Notes: generated by a model not told the origin, from the sequence alone. 60,205 nt of DNA from Acidobacteriota bacterium (GCA_026707325.1 JAPOXA010000157.1:1-60205); one strand, 5' to 3'. Positions 41,159 through 51,329 are shown, counted from the first letter of the stretch. Made by a program: numbers and translations.

Positions 41159-43504
41159 ATGACTGATTCACGCGGCCACGCCGCCAGCTGCATCGGCAGC
41201 CCCGGGTTCATCGGCACCACCGTTCTCGCAGGGCTGATGTTCGTCCAGGCGCTTCCCTGCGACGCCCAGGGCGAAGAAGAGCCGGGTGCTTTCCGCACCC
41301 TCGATCTCGAGAACAGACCGGCCATCGTCGAGCCCGACCGGAGTGATCCGCGGGTAGCCCCGTGGCCGCCGGAACGAGTTGTCTCCGAGTCCTCCGATTG
41401 CTCGTCGTTCTATCGCCAAATCCGGACGACTTCGGGGAATGCTCTGGTCGAAGCGGTGCTAGCTGCCGAGTTCCATTGCATCGACGATCTGGAGTGGATC
41501 GGAGACCAACCCGAAGTCCAGCATGCCGCGTCAAGCGAGAGGCACGTGGTCGACGTCGCGCGGGCGGTTCCGGTGACGATGTCTCGTTACGCTGCCGAGG
41601 CGAGAGCCAAGGATGACGTCTTTCGCCTGTTCCTCTATCTCGACAAGGCACGCGACATCCGCCTTTGGTGCCGCGAGCGGCGGAGGTGCGAGGGCCAGGT
41701 CTGGCACTCGGCGGAGACGTACTCCCTGGACGCGGGTTCGCCGGCGGGGGACGCCCTCAGAGGCGCCTTCGACGCCTACGTCGAGCACCCGACCTTCATG
41801 AGTCGGAACGACGACCACCACGCCGAGATCCTGGGTCGCGTCGTATCGATCCTGGGTCGCTTTCCGCTGCAGGAGGATCATCTGGGCGTCGTCACCAGAT
41901 GGCTGAAAGCCTGGGACGAGGAGTACGCGAGTTCGCCGTCTTACCAGTTTGCGATGCTGGGGGTTCTCAACATCGCGTACTCCTGCCACCGCAGACCTTC
42001 GGCGTGCGGCCTCCCCTACGCAGGTGACGCGGAGTTGTTCGACGGTCTGCGGGACTTCGTGATGGACCCCGAGTGGCTCGGCTCCAGTTCTCAGCGCATC
42101 CTCGAGCTCTCAACCATCGAGCTGGGGCGTTTCAGCCTGTACGCGGGTTCGGCGAACTACGACCGGCTTCCCGCCGCCGTGCGCTCGGTCCGGGGCCGCC
42201 ATCGGGGCACGTCGCGAGGGAACGGCATCTGGCTGCGCCTGGTCGGTTCCATCGACTACAACGACGGCACGAATTGCGCCCGTTACGGGTTGTGCGACTG
42301 GTATGCCGGCGCCGGCTTCAACGCCCGGTTCCGGCGGGAGCTCTTCACGGGGAGGCGAACCTGTTTGCGGAACGCCTGTGCGGGAGACACGATCTCCCTG
42401 CATGCCCAGGGCCTTGGCGAGCGCGAGCTGGACGTTGCCTGCCGGCGGCTCAACGAGCACAGCCGGACCTTCGAATCGATGTTCGACACCCAATGCAGGC
42501 CGGTTCAGGGAGACGTCAACTCGCATCTCGATCTCTTCATCTTCAGTGACGGCGCGTCCTGCGAGGACTTCGAGTCGGCGGTCTTCGGCCGCGACCCGGA
42601 TAGCTGCAGCGGCATCTTCTGGGAAGGGGACGCGTCTTCCCCCGGCTCCGTCGCCGTGACGACCGAGAAGGAGGCCGGTGACCCCTACATCGATCCCGAG
42701 CTGGCCATCTGGAACTTCGAGCACGAGTACGCGCACTACCTCGACGCCCGCTACAACAAGCACGGCCCCTTCACGGGCGATCCGGCGATTCAGGGCTGGA
42801 GCGAGGGGATTGCGGAGTACTTCGCCAACTCCGTCACCGAGTACCACCACGGGAAGGGCCGCTGTTCATCGACCCACTCACTCACCGATACTCTGCTGCT
42901 CTCCGGGTCGATTCCGACCTCGTACAACCAGCGTCACATCGTGATTCGCTTCCTGATGGAGAACTGGCGTCCCTTCGTCGACGGGATGCTGCGGTTGATG
43001 CGCCAGGGCAGGTACGACGAGTTCAAGGCGTACGTCGCCCGCGAAGGACCGAAGGCTGAACCGGCTTGGGAGGCGTGGGTGGACTCGGGCTGCGTTCGCA
43101 AATCCGTTCCTCCGCCGCCTGCCGAGCCCGAGGGACCCTGTGAGCGGAGCGAGCGGACCCTTTGCCTTCTGGAGGAACGCTTCGAGGTGAAGGTCGACTG
43201 GTGGACCGCCGCCGGCGAACCGTCGCACGCCTACGCGGTGGAGGCGGGCACCGAAGATTCCGGGCTCTTCTGGTTCGTCGATGGTCAGAACTGGGAGATT
43301 CTGATCAAGGTGCTCGACGGCTGCGAGTCCAATGGCCACGTCTGGGTCTATGGCGCAGCGACAACGGACCTCGGGTACTCGATCCGGGTGCGAAACACCG
43401 TGACAGGCACGGTCAAGAAGTACGGCAACGAGCCGGGCAGCCCGTCGCGGGCGATCGCCGACAGTCGCGCGTTCTCTGATGGCTGCCAGCGGGCGAGGCG
43501 CTAG
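41159..43504 (+). CDS. M9 (collagenase-like) metallopeptidase with acidobacterial-type C-terminal domain
   Basis: The 781-aa secreted protein has an N-terminal helical activator-like region (about 60-420), then a gluzincin catalytic core. H522 and H526 lie in FEHEYAHYLDARYN, and the third ligand is probably E553 in GWSEGIAEYFANS, spaced as in clostridial collagenases. ESMFDTQC and LDLFIFSDGASCEDF also match the M9 core. Residues about 660-781 are a separate domain (CLLEERFEVKVDWW, SGLFWFVDGQNWEILIKVLD, GHVWVYGAATTDLG) shared with two other loci here. GAGGAA precedes the ATG. Likely degrades collagen-like or other extracellular protein. Confidence 0.85.
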   Translation: MTDSRGHAASCIGSPGFIGTTVLAGLMFVQALPCDAQGEEEPGAFRTLDLENRPAIVEPDRSDPRVAPWPPERVVSESSDCSSFYRQIRTTSGNALVEAVLAAEFHCIDDLEWIGDQPEVQHAASSERHVVDVARAVPVTMSRYAAEARAKDDVFRLFLYLDKARDIRLWCRERRRCEGQVWHSAETYSLDAGSPAGDALRGAFDAYVEHPTFMSRNDDHHAEILGRVVSILGRFPLQEDHLGVVTRWLKAWDEEYASSPSYQFAMLGVLNIAYSCHRRPSACGLPYAGDAELFDGLRDFVMDPEWLGSSSQRILELSTIELGRFSLYAGSANYDRLPAAVRSVRGRHRGTSRGNGIWLRLVGSIDYNDGTNCARYGLCDWYAGAGFNARFRRELFTGRRTCLRNACAGDTISLHAQGLGERELDVACRRLNEHSRTFESMFDTQCRPVQGDVNSHLDLFIFSDGASCEDFESAVFGRDPDSCSGIFWEGDASSPGSVAVTTEKEAGDPYIDPELAIWNFEHEYAHYLDARYNKHGPFTGDPAIQGWSEGIAEYFANSVTEYHHGKGRCSSTHSLTDTLLLSGSIPTSYNQRHIVIRFLMENWRPFVDGMLRLMRQGRYDEFKAYVAREGPKAEPAWEAWVDSGCVRKSVPPPPAEPEGPCERSERTLCLLEERFEVKVDWWTAAGEPSHAYAVEAGTEDSGLFWFVDGQNWEILIKVLDGCESNGHVWVYGAATTDLGYSIRVRNTVTGTVKKYGNEPGSPSRAIADSRAFSDGCQRARR

Positions 43505-43541
43505 AGGGCGAGCGCCCGCTCATCAGATGGAAGTGAGATCC

Positions 43542-45950
43542 ATGGCAGCCGTCCCGTCCCGTCTGCACGTCTTCTCGTTGGCGGCGGGCATGATCCTCTC
43601 GCTCGAAGCGCCTGTCTCGGTTCTCCAGGCCCAGGAGGCGGCGAGCCCACCGGTCGTCCGCATCGCCTTCGTCGCCGATGCGGCGGATCAGTTCGCCGCT
43701 GACATCCGCGCTCTGGTCCGGCAGGAACTCCTCGCGCTGGCCCGCGACGATTTCGACCTCCGGTTTCCCGAGGAGTTCTTCGTCACCATCGACGGTACGG
43801 CCGCGGGCGCCGCCCGGGCCCTTGAACGGCTGCTCGCCGATGACGAGGTGGCGATGGTGGTCACTCGGGGCCTGCGGTCCTCGGAAGTGGCCGTCCGCGG
43901 AGCGCCGTGGCCGAAACCCGTCATTGCGGCCTCGGCCTTCGATCCGCGGCTGCAGGGCTTTCCGGAAACCGACGGCACAAGCGGCGTGACGAACCTGACC
44001 TACATCGCACCGCCCCCGCCGGGACCCGTGGTGCGCGATCTGGCCAAGTTCCGGGAACTGGCGAGTTTCACCCGGGCGGCCATCCTGGTGGACGAGAGGG
44101 CCGCTGAGACCTTTGCGGCCTTCAGCGACCGGGTGCTCGAAGCGACGGCGGAACTGGGGATTTCGCTTGAAGCCGTGCCCGTGGGCGCGACCGCGGCGAG
44201 CGCCCTCGACCGACTTCCCCATCGCAGCGAAGCGGTCTACGTAGCCCCGCTGCCCGGCCTGAGCCCGCGCGAGTTCGAACTCCTTGCCGAGGGGCTGGCG
44301 GACCGTGGCCTGCCCTCGTTTTCCTACTCGGCCGAAGACGTGGCCAGGGGCGTCATGGCTTCGCTTGGGTCGGTCGACCTGCCGCTGACGGCACGGCGGA
44401 TCGCGCTCAACGCCTACCGCATCCTGCTCGGCGACGATGCGCGTACGCTGCCGGTGATCCTCGCGCCGGGGGAGGAACTGGTGGTCAACATGCGCACCGT
44501 GCGTGAGTTGGCCGTCCTGCCGCCGCTGGGAGCGCTCCTCGAGGCCCGGCGCCTCTTCGAAACCCCCGAAGACGTGGCGCGCAGCGTGACCCTCAGGAGC
44601 GCCATGGAGGAAGCCATGGGGGCCAATGTCGCACTTGCGATCGAAGACCAGGATGTGCTGGCGGGCGCCGAGGACATCCGGTTGGCGCGCGCCGGCCTGC
44701 TTCCGAACGTGGAGGCGGCGGTCACGGGAGCGACCGTCTCGAAGGACGTGGCGGAGTCTTCCCCGGGGCTGCGTCCCCGGCACAACGTCGACGGCGGGGT
44801 GACCCTTCAGCAGCTCGTCTTCTCCCAGGAAGCCCGCGCGAACTTCTCCGCGCAGAGGTCGTTCCAGGCTTCGCGGGAGCAGAACCGGGCCGCGCTCGAA
44901 CTGGATGTGGCGCTCGAAGCCGCCGAGGCCTACCTGGACGTCCTCCGCGGCAAGACGCTGGAGCAGGTTCAACAGGACAATCTCGACCTGACCTTGGCCT
45001 CGTTGCGGCTGGCGCGGGAACGGGAGCGCATCGGCGCGGCGGGCCCCGGCGAGCGGCTTCGGCTCGAGAGCGAGCTGGCGAGAAGGCGCGCCGACCGGAT
45101 CGACGCCTTCGCACAACGCTCCGCCGCCGAGGTGGCGCTCAACCAGGTTCTGAACCGGCCTCTCGACGAACAGTTCGTCACGCCGGAAGCCGCCTTCGAG
45201 GGACGCACGCTGCTCGAGGGAAGTCTGGCCACCGGGTACCTCGCCGACTTCAGGCGGTTCGCGCTGCTGAACGACTTTCTCGTGGACGCGGCGCTGGGCC
45301 TTGCTCCGGAGATCCGAAGCCTGGACGCCGTGGTCGCGGCCCAGGAACGGCTCCTCGCCTCGACGCGGCAGGCGCTGTACGTTCCGACCGTGGCGCTTCA
45401 GGGCAACGTATCGGCCAACGTCCTGCGGGAGGGGGCCGGCGCGTCCACGCCCACGAGCCCGCCCGCTGGCGGGATGCCCGACTCCTCCTGGACGGCGGGC
45501 CTCTCGGTCAGCCTGCCGCTCTTCCAGGGAGGCGCCCGCTTCGCCCGCCGGGAACGGACCTTCGCCGGGCTGACGCGATTGCGGCTCCAGCGCGAGTTCG
45601 CGGCCCGGGGAATCGAGCAGAATGTCCGCGTCCAGCTCCAGTTCGCCCGGGCCAGCCTGGCGGTCGTGGGCGAGACGGAGACGGCGGCCCAAAGGGCGCG
45701 GCGGTCGCTGGAACTGGTCACCGAGTCCTACGCGCAGGGGCTGGTCAACGTCGTCGATCTTCTGGAGGCGCAGACCAGCGCGCTGCTCAGCGAGCGGGGC
45801 GTGACCAACGCGATCTTCGACTATCTCATCAACCTGAAGCGGGTCGAGCGGGCCGTCGGGGTGTTCGAGGTTCTCTCTCCGCCCGAGGAACGAGCGGACT
45901 TCGCGAGGCGGCTGGAGGAGCACTTCCGGGCACGGGAGGAGGGGGAATGA
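43542..45950 (+). CDS. TolC-family outer-membrane factor fused to a periplasmic-binding-protein-like domain
   Basis: The 802-aa product is about 350 residues longer than TolC. After the signal peptide, residues about 30-330 form a binding-protein-like alpha/beta domain (VVRIAFVADAADQFAADIRA, AMVVTRGLRSSEVAVRG, RAAILVDERAAETFAAF, GVMASLGSVDLPL) like ABC substrate-binding proteins. Residues about 350-790 are outer-membrane efflux repeats with long coiled coils and YAQGLVNVVDLLEAQTSALL. ATG 43542 is taken because GGAAGTGAG precedes it. It overlaps the adaptor gene by 4 nt and completes a tripartite pump. Confidence 0.85.
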   Translation: MAAVPSRLHVFSLAAGMILSLEAPVSVLQAQEAASPPVVRIAFVADAADQFAADIRALVRQELLALARDDFDLRFPEEFFVTIDGTAAGAARALERLLADDEVAMVVTRGLRSSEVAVRGAPWPKPVIAASAFDPRLQGFPETDGTSGVTNLTYIAPPPPGPVVRDLAKFRELASFTRAAILVDERAAETFAAFSDRVLEATAELGISLEAVPVGATAASALDRLPHRSEAVYVAPLPGLSPREFELLAEGLADRGLPSFSYSAEDVARGVMASLGSVDLPLTARRIALNAYRILLGDDARTLPVILAPGEELVVNMRTVRELAVLPPLGALLEARRLFETPEDVARSVTLRSAMEEAMGANVALAIEDQDVLAGAEDIRLARAGLLPNVEAAVTGATVSKDVAESSPGLRPRHNVDGGVTLQQLVFSQEARANFSAQRSFQASREQNRAALELDVALEAAEAYLDVLRGKTLEQVQQDNLDLTLASLRLARERERIGAAGPGERLRLESELARRRADRIDAFAQRSAAEVALNQVLNRPLDEQFVTPEAAFEGRTLLEGSLATGYLADFRRFALLNDFLVDAALGLAPEIRSLDAVVAAQERLLASTRQALYVPTVALQGNVSANVLREGAGASTPTSPPAGGMPDSSWTAGLSVSLPLFQGGARFARRERTFAGLTRLRLQREFAARGIEQNVRVQLQFARASLAVVGETETAAQRARRSLELVTESYAQGLVNVVDLLEAQTSALLSERGVTNAIFDYLINLKRVERAVGVFEVLSPPEERADFARRLEEHFRAREEGE

Positions 45951-47068
45951 CCGAGCGCGAGGGCCGGCGGGCTGCGTGGCTGGCGGCGGCTTTCCCGCTG
46001 ATTGCCGGCCTGGCAGCCGGGTGCGGCGAGGAGGAGGGCGCGGCCCAGGCCGAAATCCGCCCGGTGCGCTACGCGCAGGCGTTCGTCGCCGGCGCCGGTC
46101 GGGCCAGGACCTTTCCGGGCATCGCCCGCGCCGCATCCGAACAGGATCTCGCCTTCCGGGTGGCCGGTACGGTCACCGCCGTGGAAGTCGACGTGGGCAG
46201 CGTGGTGCGGCGGGGCCAGGTGCTCGCGCGGCTCGACACCGGGGACTTCGAACTGCGGCGGCAGCAGGCCGAGGCCGGTGTCGCCCAGGCCCGCGCCCAG
46301 GCCCGCAACGCGGCGGCGGGCTACGAGAGGGTGGTTGCGCTCTACGAGCGGGGGAACGCCTCCATGAGCGACCTGGACGCGGCGCGGGCGTCGTACGAAT
46401 CGGCGAAGGCGTCCGAGGCGTCGAGCGCCACCGCGCTTCGCCTGGCCGAGCAGCAGGTCGCCTACACACGGCTGCCGGCCCCGGTCGACGGATCCGTGAG
46501 CCGGGTGGCGGTGGACGTCAACGAGGCGGTGGGCGCGGGCCAGACGGTGGTGGTCGTCATCGACGCCGCCGGAAGTCCCGAGGTGCAGGTGACGGTGCCG
46601 GAGGCCTTCATCGGCGGTCTCAGGGCGGGGCGTCCGGCGCGGGTGGTCTTCGACGCGCTTGGGGATGGAAGTCTGGGCGCATCGGTAACGGAAGTCGGGA
46701 CGGCGGCCCTGGGCGCGGGGGGCTTCCCGGTGATCGTCCGCCTCGAGGAGAGTGCCGCCGGGGCGCGGGTGCGTCCGGGGATGGCGGCGGAGATCACGTT
46801 CAGCATCGAAGGCCGGCCCGGGACTGCCGGCGTTCTGGTTCCGCCCCAGGCCGTGGGACAGGACCAGAGGGACCGCTTCGTCTACGTGCTCGTTCAGTCG
46901 GGCACGGGGGGCATCGCCACCGCCGAGCGCCGCACCGTCGAGACCGGCGCGCTCGCCCCCGAGGGGTTGGAGATCCTCGAGGGCGTCGCCGAGGGCGAAT
47001 ACGTGGCCACCGCCGGATTGAGGACCCTGGCACCTGGCCAGCAGGTCCGGCTGCTGGAAGCCCGCTGA
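45947..47068 (+). CDS. RND efflux membrane-fusion (adaptor) lipoprotein
   Basis: The 373-aa periplasmic adaptor has a lipobox (LIAGLAAGC), a barrel-sandwich hybrid (AFRVAGTVTAVEVDVGSVVR, RGQVLARLDTGDFELRRQQA), an alpha-hairpin (about 100-160), a second lipoyl half (TRLPAPVDGSVSRVAVDVNE) and a beta-barrel domain to the C-terminus. It joins the inner-membrane pump to the TolC-like channel. Its ATG overlaps the TolC-fusion stop (ATGA), and the pump starts 26 nt after it. Substrate not predictable. Confidence 0.92.
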   Translation: MTEREGRRAAWLAAAFPLIAGLAAGCGEEEGAAQAEIRPVRYAQAFVAGAGRARTFPGIARAASEQDLAFRVAGTVTAVEVDVGSVVRRGQVLARLDTGDFELRRQQAEAGVAQARAQARNAAAGYERVVALYERGNASMSDLDAARASYESAKASEASSATALRLAEQQVAYTRLPAPVDGSVSRVAVDVNEAVGAGQTVVVVIDAAGSPEVQVTVPEAFIGGLRAGRPARVVFDALGDGSLGASVTEVGTAALGAGGFPVIVRLEESAAGARVRPGMAAEITFSIEGRPGTAGVLVPPQAVGQDQRDRFVYVLVQSGTGGIATAERRTVETGALAPEGLEILEGVAEGEYVATAGLRTLAPGQQVRLLEAR

Positions 47069-47094
47069 CGCGGCGATCGCGGTCGCCCCTCGAA

Positions 47095-50000
47095 ATGGAC
47101 CTGACCCGCTCCGCGATCGACAACCGCGTCGTCACCTTCATGGCGCTCGCGGTGGTCGCGTTCTCCGGATTCTGGGCCTACCGGACCTTGCCCCGGGCGG
47201 AGGATCCCGGCTTTCTCGTGCGCAATGCGATCGTGCGGACGCAGTTCCCGGGCGCGGCTCCCAAGCGCGTCGAACTCCTGGTGACCGACCGCATCGAACG
47301 GGCTATCCAGGAGATCCCGGAGGTCGCGCACATCACCAGCGAGTCGCGCACCGGCCAGTCGATCGTCACGGTCGAGGTCCGCGGGAGCGTCACGGACTTG
47401 CGCCCGGTCTGGGACAACCTGCGCCGCAAGGTGCGGGATGCCCAGGGCGAACTGCCGCAGGGGGTGGTGCCGGTCGTGGACGACGAACTCGGCGAGGTAT
47501 TCGGAACGGTGGTCGCGCTCACCGCCGACGGATTCTCCCATGCCGAACTGGAACAGGTCGCCGAGCAGGTGCGCGAGGTCCTTCTCAGGATCGACGACGT
47601 CGCCAAGGTCGAGATCGAGGGGGCGCAGGAGGAGCGGGTCTTCGTCGACTTCGACAATGCGCGGCTTTCAGGACTGGGACTGTCGGCGACCCAGCTCCAG
47701 GGAATCCTCCAGTCCAGCAACATCATCATCTCGGGCGGAGCGGTCGAGACCGGAGTCGAGCGGATCACTCTGGAGCCGACCGGCAGCTTCAACTCCGTGG
47801 ACGACATCCGCCGGACGCTCGTCACCCTGCCCGGCAGCGGCGAGACGGTCTACCTGGGGGACATCGCCGACATCCGCCGGGGGTACGCGGAGCCCGCGCG
47901 CGCGAAGGTGCGCGCGAACGGACAACCGGCTCTGGTGCTGGCGATCTCGATGCGGACGGGCGGCAACATCGTTCGACTCGGCGAGAACATCCGGACGGCC
48001 ATCGCCGACCTGGAGCGGAGCTACCCGGTAGGCGTCGCCTTCGACATTCTCGCCTTCCAGCCCGAGGTAGTGGAGCGCGCCGTGTCCACCTTCGTCAACT
48101 CGATCCTCCAGGCGCTGGGGATCGTGCTGGCGTGCATGCTCCTGTTCCTGGGCCTGCGCACCGGCCTGGTCGTCGCCTCCTTGGTTCCCATGGCGATGCT
48201 GGCCACGCTGATGCTGATGCAGTACTTCGGCATCGGCCTGGACAAGATGTCGCTGGCTTCGCTGATCATCGCGCTGGGAGTCCTGGTCGACAACGCCATC
48301 GTGATGAGCGAGTCGATCCTGGTGCGGATGCAGGCGGGAGAGGACGGCCGCGCGGCAGCCGTCGCCTCGTCGAAGGAGCTCCGCGTTCCGCTGCTGGTGT
48401 CGTCGCTCACCACGATCGCCGCTTTTCTGCCCATTGTCCTCGCCGAGAGCGCGGTCGGCGAGTACACGGCGCCGCTGGCCCAGGTGATCGCGATCACTCT
48501 GCTCTCGTCGTGGCTTCTCGCGATCACGATGATCCCGCTTCTCTGCGTGATCTTCCTGAGGGTCAGGCAGAGGCGGGAGGACGCGTTCGACACACCCTTC
48601 TACCGCCGTTACCGCGGCGTCCTCCAGCTTCTCCTTCGGCGCCCCTTGGTCACGGTCCTAGGCGCACTCGGGGTGCTGGTCGCGACGTTGGGTCTCTTTC
48701 GATTCGTCGAGCGGAGCTTCTTTCCGGACAGCCGGGAGGTCCTGTTCACTGGCGCCTTCGAGTTCCCCTACGGCACCTCCTTTACCTACACCGAGGCGGC
48801 CATGCTCGACGTCGAGCGTTTCCTGATCGAGGAGCTGGCCACGCGCGAGGATTCGGAAGGGGTTCGCAACTGGGCCTTCTTCGTGGGAGGCAGGGCGCCG
48901 CGCTTCACCCTGGGCTACAGCGCGGGTCAACCCCATTTCGGCTACGCGGCCCTGATCGGCAACGCATCGACCTCCGGCGGGCTGAACGCTTCGATCGACC
49001 GGTTGCGCGAGTACGTGGAGGCCAATCACCCCGACATCGAGGTCACGCTGAGGCGGCTGGCGTCGGGCCCCGGAGGCGGCACGCCAGTCGAGGTCCGCCT
49101 GTTCGGCCCCGATCGGGACGTTCTCTTCGAGCTGGCGGACGGGGTGAAGGCGCGTTTGGCCTCGCTGCCGGGCACTCGCAACATCGCGGACGACTGGGGC
49201 GCGCAGACCAAGAAGCTGGTCGTCGAGATCGACGCAGCGCGGGCGAGGCGGGCGGGGATCACCAATCAGGACATCGCCGTCTCGCTGCGCACGGCCCTTT
49301 CGGGCTACGAGGTGACCGAGTACCGCGAGGGCGACAAGGCGATCCCGGTGGTGCTGCGTTCCGAAGTGGGAGAGCGGGAGGACATCGGCAAGCTGGAGTC
49401 GATCAACGTCTACGCTCAGTCCGGCCGAAACGTCGCGCTGCGGCAGGTCGCCGATGTCGTTCTCACCTTCGAGCCGTCCAGGATCCTCCGCCGCGACCTT
49501 TCCAAGGCGCTCTCCGTACAGGCGGACCTCGATCCGGGAGCGGACGCGATGGCCTTCAGCATCGCCTCCGCAATTGACGGCTGGCTGGCCGGACAGCAGG
49601 AAGGCTGGCCGCTCGGGTACAGCTACGAGATCGGCGGCACGTTCGAGAGTTCGGCGGAAGCCAATGCGTCCATCGCCGGGAAGCTGCCCCTGGCCGGCCT
49701 TCTCATCCTGCTGCTGCTGGTGGCGCAGTTCAACTCCGTCCGCAAGCCGCTGATCGTCCTGCTGACCATTCCCCTAGGACTGACCGGCGTGGTGGTCGGC
49801 CTTCTCGTGACCGGCCAGTCCCTGGGGTTCATGACCTTGCTGGGGGTCGTTTCACTGGCGGGGATCGTGATCAACAACGCGATCGTCCTGATCGACCGCA
49901 TCCGCATCGAGATCGACGAGAACGGCCTGAAGCCAGGTCCGGCGGTCCTTGAAGCCGCGCAGCGGAGGCTCCGTCCCATCCTGCTGGCCACGGCGACCAC

Positions 50001-50154
50001 CGCTGGCGGGCTGCTGCCCCTGTGGTTCGGCGGGGATCCGCTCTTCGTCTCGATGGCCATCGCGATTCTCTTCGGACTGGTCTTCGCCACCGTCCTGACG
50101 CTCAGTTTCGTGCCGGCGCTCTATTGCCTGCTGTTCGGCGTGCGTTACCGGTAG
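47095..50154 (+). CDS. RND-family efflux pump, inner-membrane permease
   Basis: The 1019-aa protein has 12 expected membrane spans in two halves with two large periplasmic loops. It has the AcrB-type opening MDLTRSAIDNRVVTFMALAV, the transmembrane-4 relay region ALGVLVDNAIVMSESIL, and the repeat-half motif GVVSLAGIVINNAIVLIDRI. The relay has Asp-Asn where AcrB has Asp-Asp, as in many divergent RND pumps. It is the last gene of the likely six-gene operon starting at the M4 peptidase. Pairing of a pump with secreted peptidases suggests export of a linked metabolite or peptide, which is inference. Confidence 0.93.
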   Translation: MDLTRSAIDNRVVTFMALAVVAFSGFWAYRTLPRAEDPGFLVRNAIVRTQFPGAAPKRVELLVTDRIERAIQEIPEVAHITSESRTGQSIVTVEVRGSVTDLRPVWDNLRRKVRDAQGELPQGVVPVVDDELGEVFGTVVALTADGFSHAELEQVAEQVREVLLRIDDVAKVEIEGAQEERVFVDFDNARLSGLGLSATQLQGILQSSNIIISGGAVETGVERITLEPTGSFNSVDDIRRTLVTLPGSGETVYLGDIADIRRGYAEPARAKVRANGQPALVLAISMRTGGNIVRLGENIRTAIADLERSYPVGVAFDILAFQPEVVERAVSTFVNSILQALGIVLACMLLFLGLRTGLVVASLVPMAMLATLMLMQYFGIGLDKMSLASLIIALGVLVDNAIVMSESILVRMQAGEDGRAAAVASSKELRVPLLVSSLTTIAAFLPIVLAESAVGEYTAPLAQVIAITLLSSWLLAITMIPLLCVIFLRVRQRREDAFDTPFYRRYRGVLQLLLRRPLVTVLGALGVLVATLGLFRFVERSFFPDSREVLFTGAFEFPYGTSFTYTEAAMLDVERFLIEELATREDSEGVRNWAFFVGGRAPRFTLGYSAGQPHFGYAALIGNASTSGGLNASIDRLREYVEANHPDIEVTLRRLASGPGGGTPVEVRLFGPDRDVLFELADGVKARLASLPGTRNIADDWGAQTKKLVVEIDAARARRAGITNQDIAVSLRTALSGYEVTEYREGDKAIPVVLRSEVGEREDIGKLESINVYAQSGRNVALRQVADVVLTFEPSRILRRDLSKALSVQADLDPGADAMAFSIASAIDGWLAGQQEGWPLGYSYEIGGTFESSAEANASIAGKLPLAGLLILLLLVAQFNSVRKPLIVLLTIPLGLTGVVVGLLVTGQSLGFMTLLGVVSLAGIVINNAIVLIDRIRIEIDENGLKPGPAVLEAAQRRLRPILLATATTAGGLLPLWFGGDPLFVSMAIAILFGLVFATVLTLSFVPALYCLLFGVRYR

Positions 50155-50159
50155 CGCCT

Positions 50160-51329
50160 CTACCAGGGGTTCTGTTTCTCGGCCTTGACGTGGTCGGGCA
50201 TTCTGTAGCTGAGGCCCCCCTCGTCGTAAACGGAGATCTGCAGGAGCTGGGTGATGTTGTTGGCCCGGAGCGTCTCGGCGCCGGACCAGCGCCGCAGCAG
50301 GCGTTGTCTGGCCCGGAACAGTGCGAGCGTTCCGACGTGCCAGGGTCGTCGCTTCGGGTACCCGAAGCCGTCGGCGAGTTCGTTGCCGATGAGCGCTCGC
50401 GAAAGGCGGTACGCCAGTTTCACGATCTTCTTCTTTTCGGCTGTGTCCTTGATCTGCGCAACGGAGGGTATCGACTGGATCAGCGTGTTCGCCAGGTGTC
50501 GCGACTCGTCGCTCGGTGGCGGCTCGCAGAGGTAAGCCACCTCGTACACCTGCTCGGCCTCCTTGGCGGAGGAGTACAGGATGCTCTCCGGAATGCCCAT
50601 GAGGAAGCCGGAGTAGCGCCAGACGTCCATGACGCCCTTGCGTTCTTCCTCCGAGAATCTGGCGCCCAGGAGCGTCGAGTAGTCGAGCAGGCGCTTCGAG
50701 AACACGGAGATCGCATAGCCCAGGTGCGCGGCGCTCAGCGGAGTGCCCCAGGCCTCGTGGTCCCAGTCCGGCGATTTCGCGAGCAGACTTCTCATCCGCC
50801 CGTGCACGAAGCGGACGCGGACTGACAGCTTCCAGCCCTCGCCGTTCCTGTACAGGCCTCTCGGGAAGAAGATGTCCAGCAACTGGCGGTTGTTCTGCTT
50901 GAGGCGCCTGGTGGTGTAGTTCACCCTCCCCGTGATGCTGAAGGACTTGGCGATCAGGGTCGAGAAGCCCTCGACCAGCACGCCCGTGACGAACGCGCCC
51001 AGCATGAGATCCGCGTTCTTGTAGAACGTGCGAATTCCCGGCTCCAGGCCGTCCCAGTCCAGCCAGGTCGGTTCTTCGAGGGTGTCGAAGAAGTCGCGGA
51101 GCACCCGAGGTGCGGTGCACAAGGTCTCTCCCTCCCACTCGATGATGGCGCGAACGTAGCGGTGCAGATCCGCTGGCGCCAGATCGGAGAGCTCCTCGAG
51201 GACCGGGTCGAGTTCGGGATCGCCGATCGTCGTGTGACGGATGTAGCTGTCCACGCCCTCCGGATCGGAGGGACGAACACGCGGGTATGACTCCGAGTAC
51301 GCCGACGGCACTCTCATGGGGAACTTCAT
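50160..51329 (-). CDS. MpaB/latex-clearing-type oxygenase (DUF2236)
   Basis: The 389-aa protein has the DUF2236 pattern: FYKNADLMLGAFVTGVLVEG near the N-terminal third, then an Arg/His pair in SVRVRFVHGRMRSLL where heme-binding latex-clearing-type enzymes have their proximal His, and WGTPLSAAHLGYAISVFSKR. No signal peptide is seen. Family members are b-heme oxygenases that cleave polyisoprene or oxidise hydrophobic compounds. The ATG at 51329 follows GAGAGAGAT. It is convergent with the RND pump, 5 nt away, and not part of that operon. Confidence 0.82.
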   Translation of the reverse strand: MKFPMRVPSAYSESYPRVRPSDPEGVDSYIRHTTIGDPELDPVLEELSDLAPADLHRYVRAIIEWEGETLCTAPRVLRDFFDTLEEPTWLDWDGLEPGIRTFYKNADLMLGAFVTGVLVEGFSTLIAKSFSITGRVNYTTRRLKQNNRQLLDIFFPRGLYRNGEGWKLSVRVRFVHGRMRSLLAKSPDWDHEAWGTPLSAAHLGYAISVFSKRLLDYSTLLGARFSEEERKGVMDVWRYSGFLMGIPESILYSSAKEAEQVYEVAYLCEPPPSDESRHLANTLIQSIPSVAQIKDTAEKKKIVKLAYRLSRALIGNELADGFGYPKRRPWHVGTLALFRARQRLLRRWSGAETLRANNITQLLQISVYDEGGLSYRMPDHVKAEKQNPW

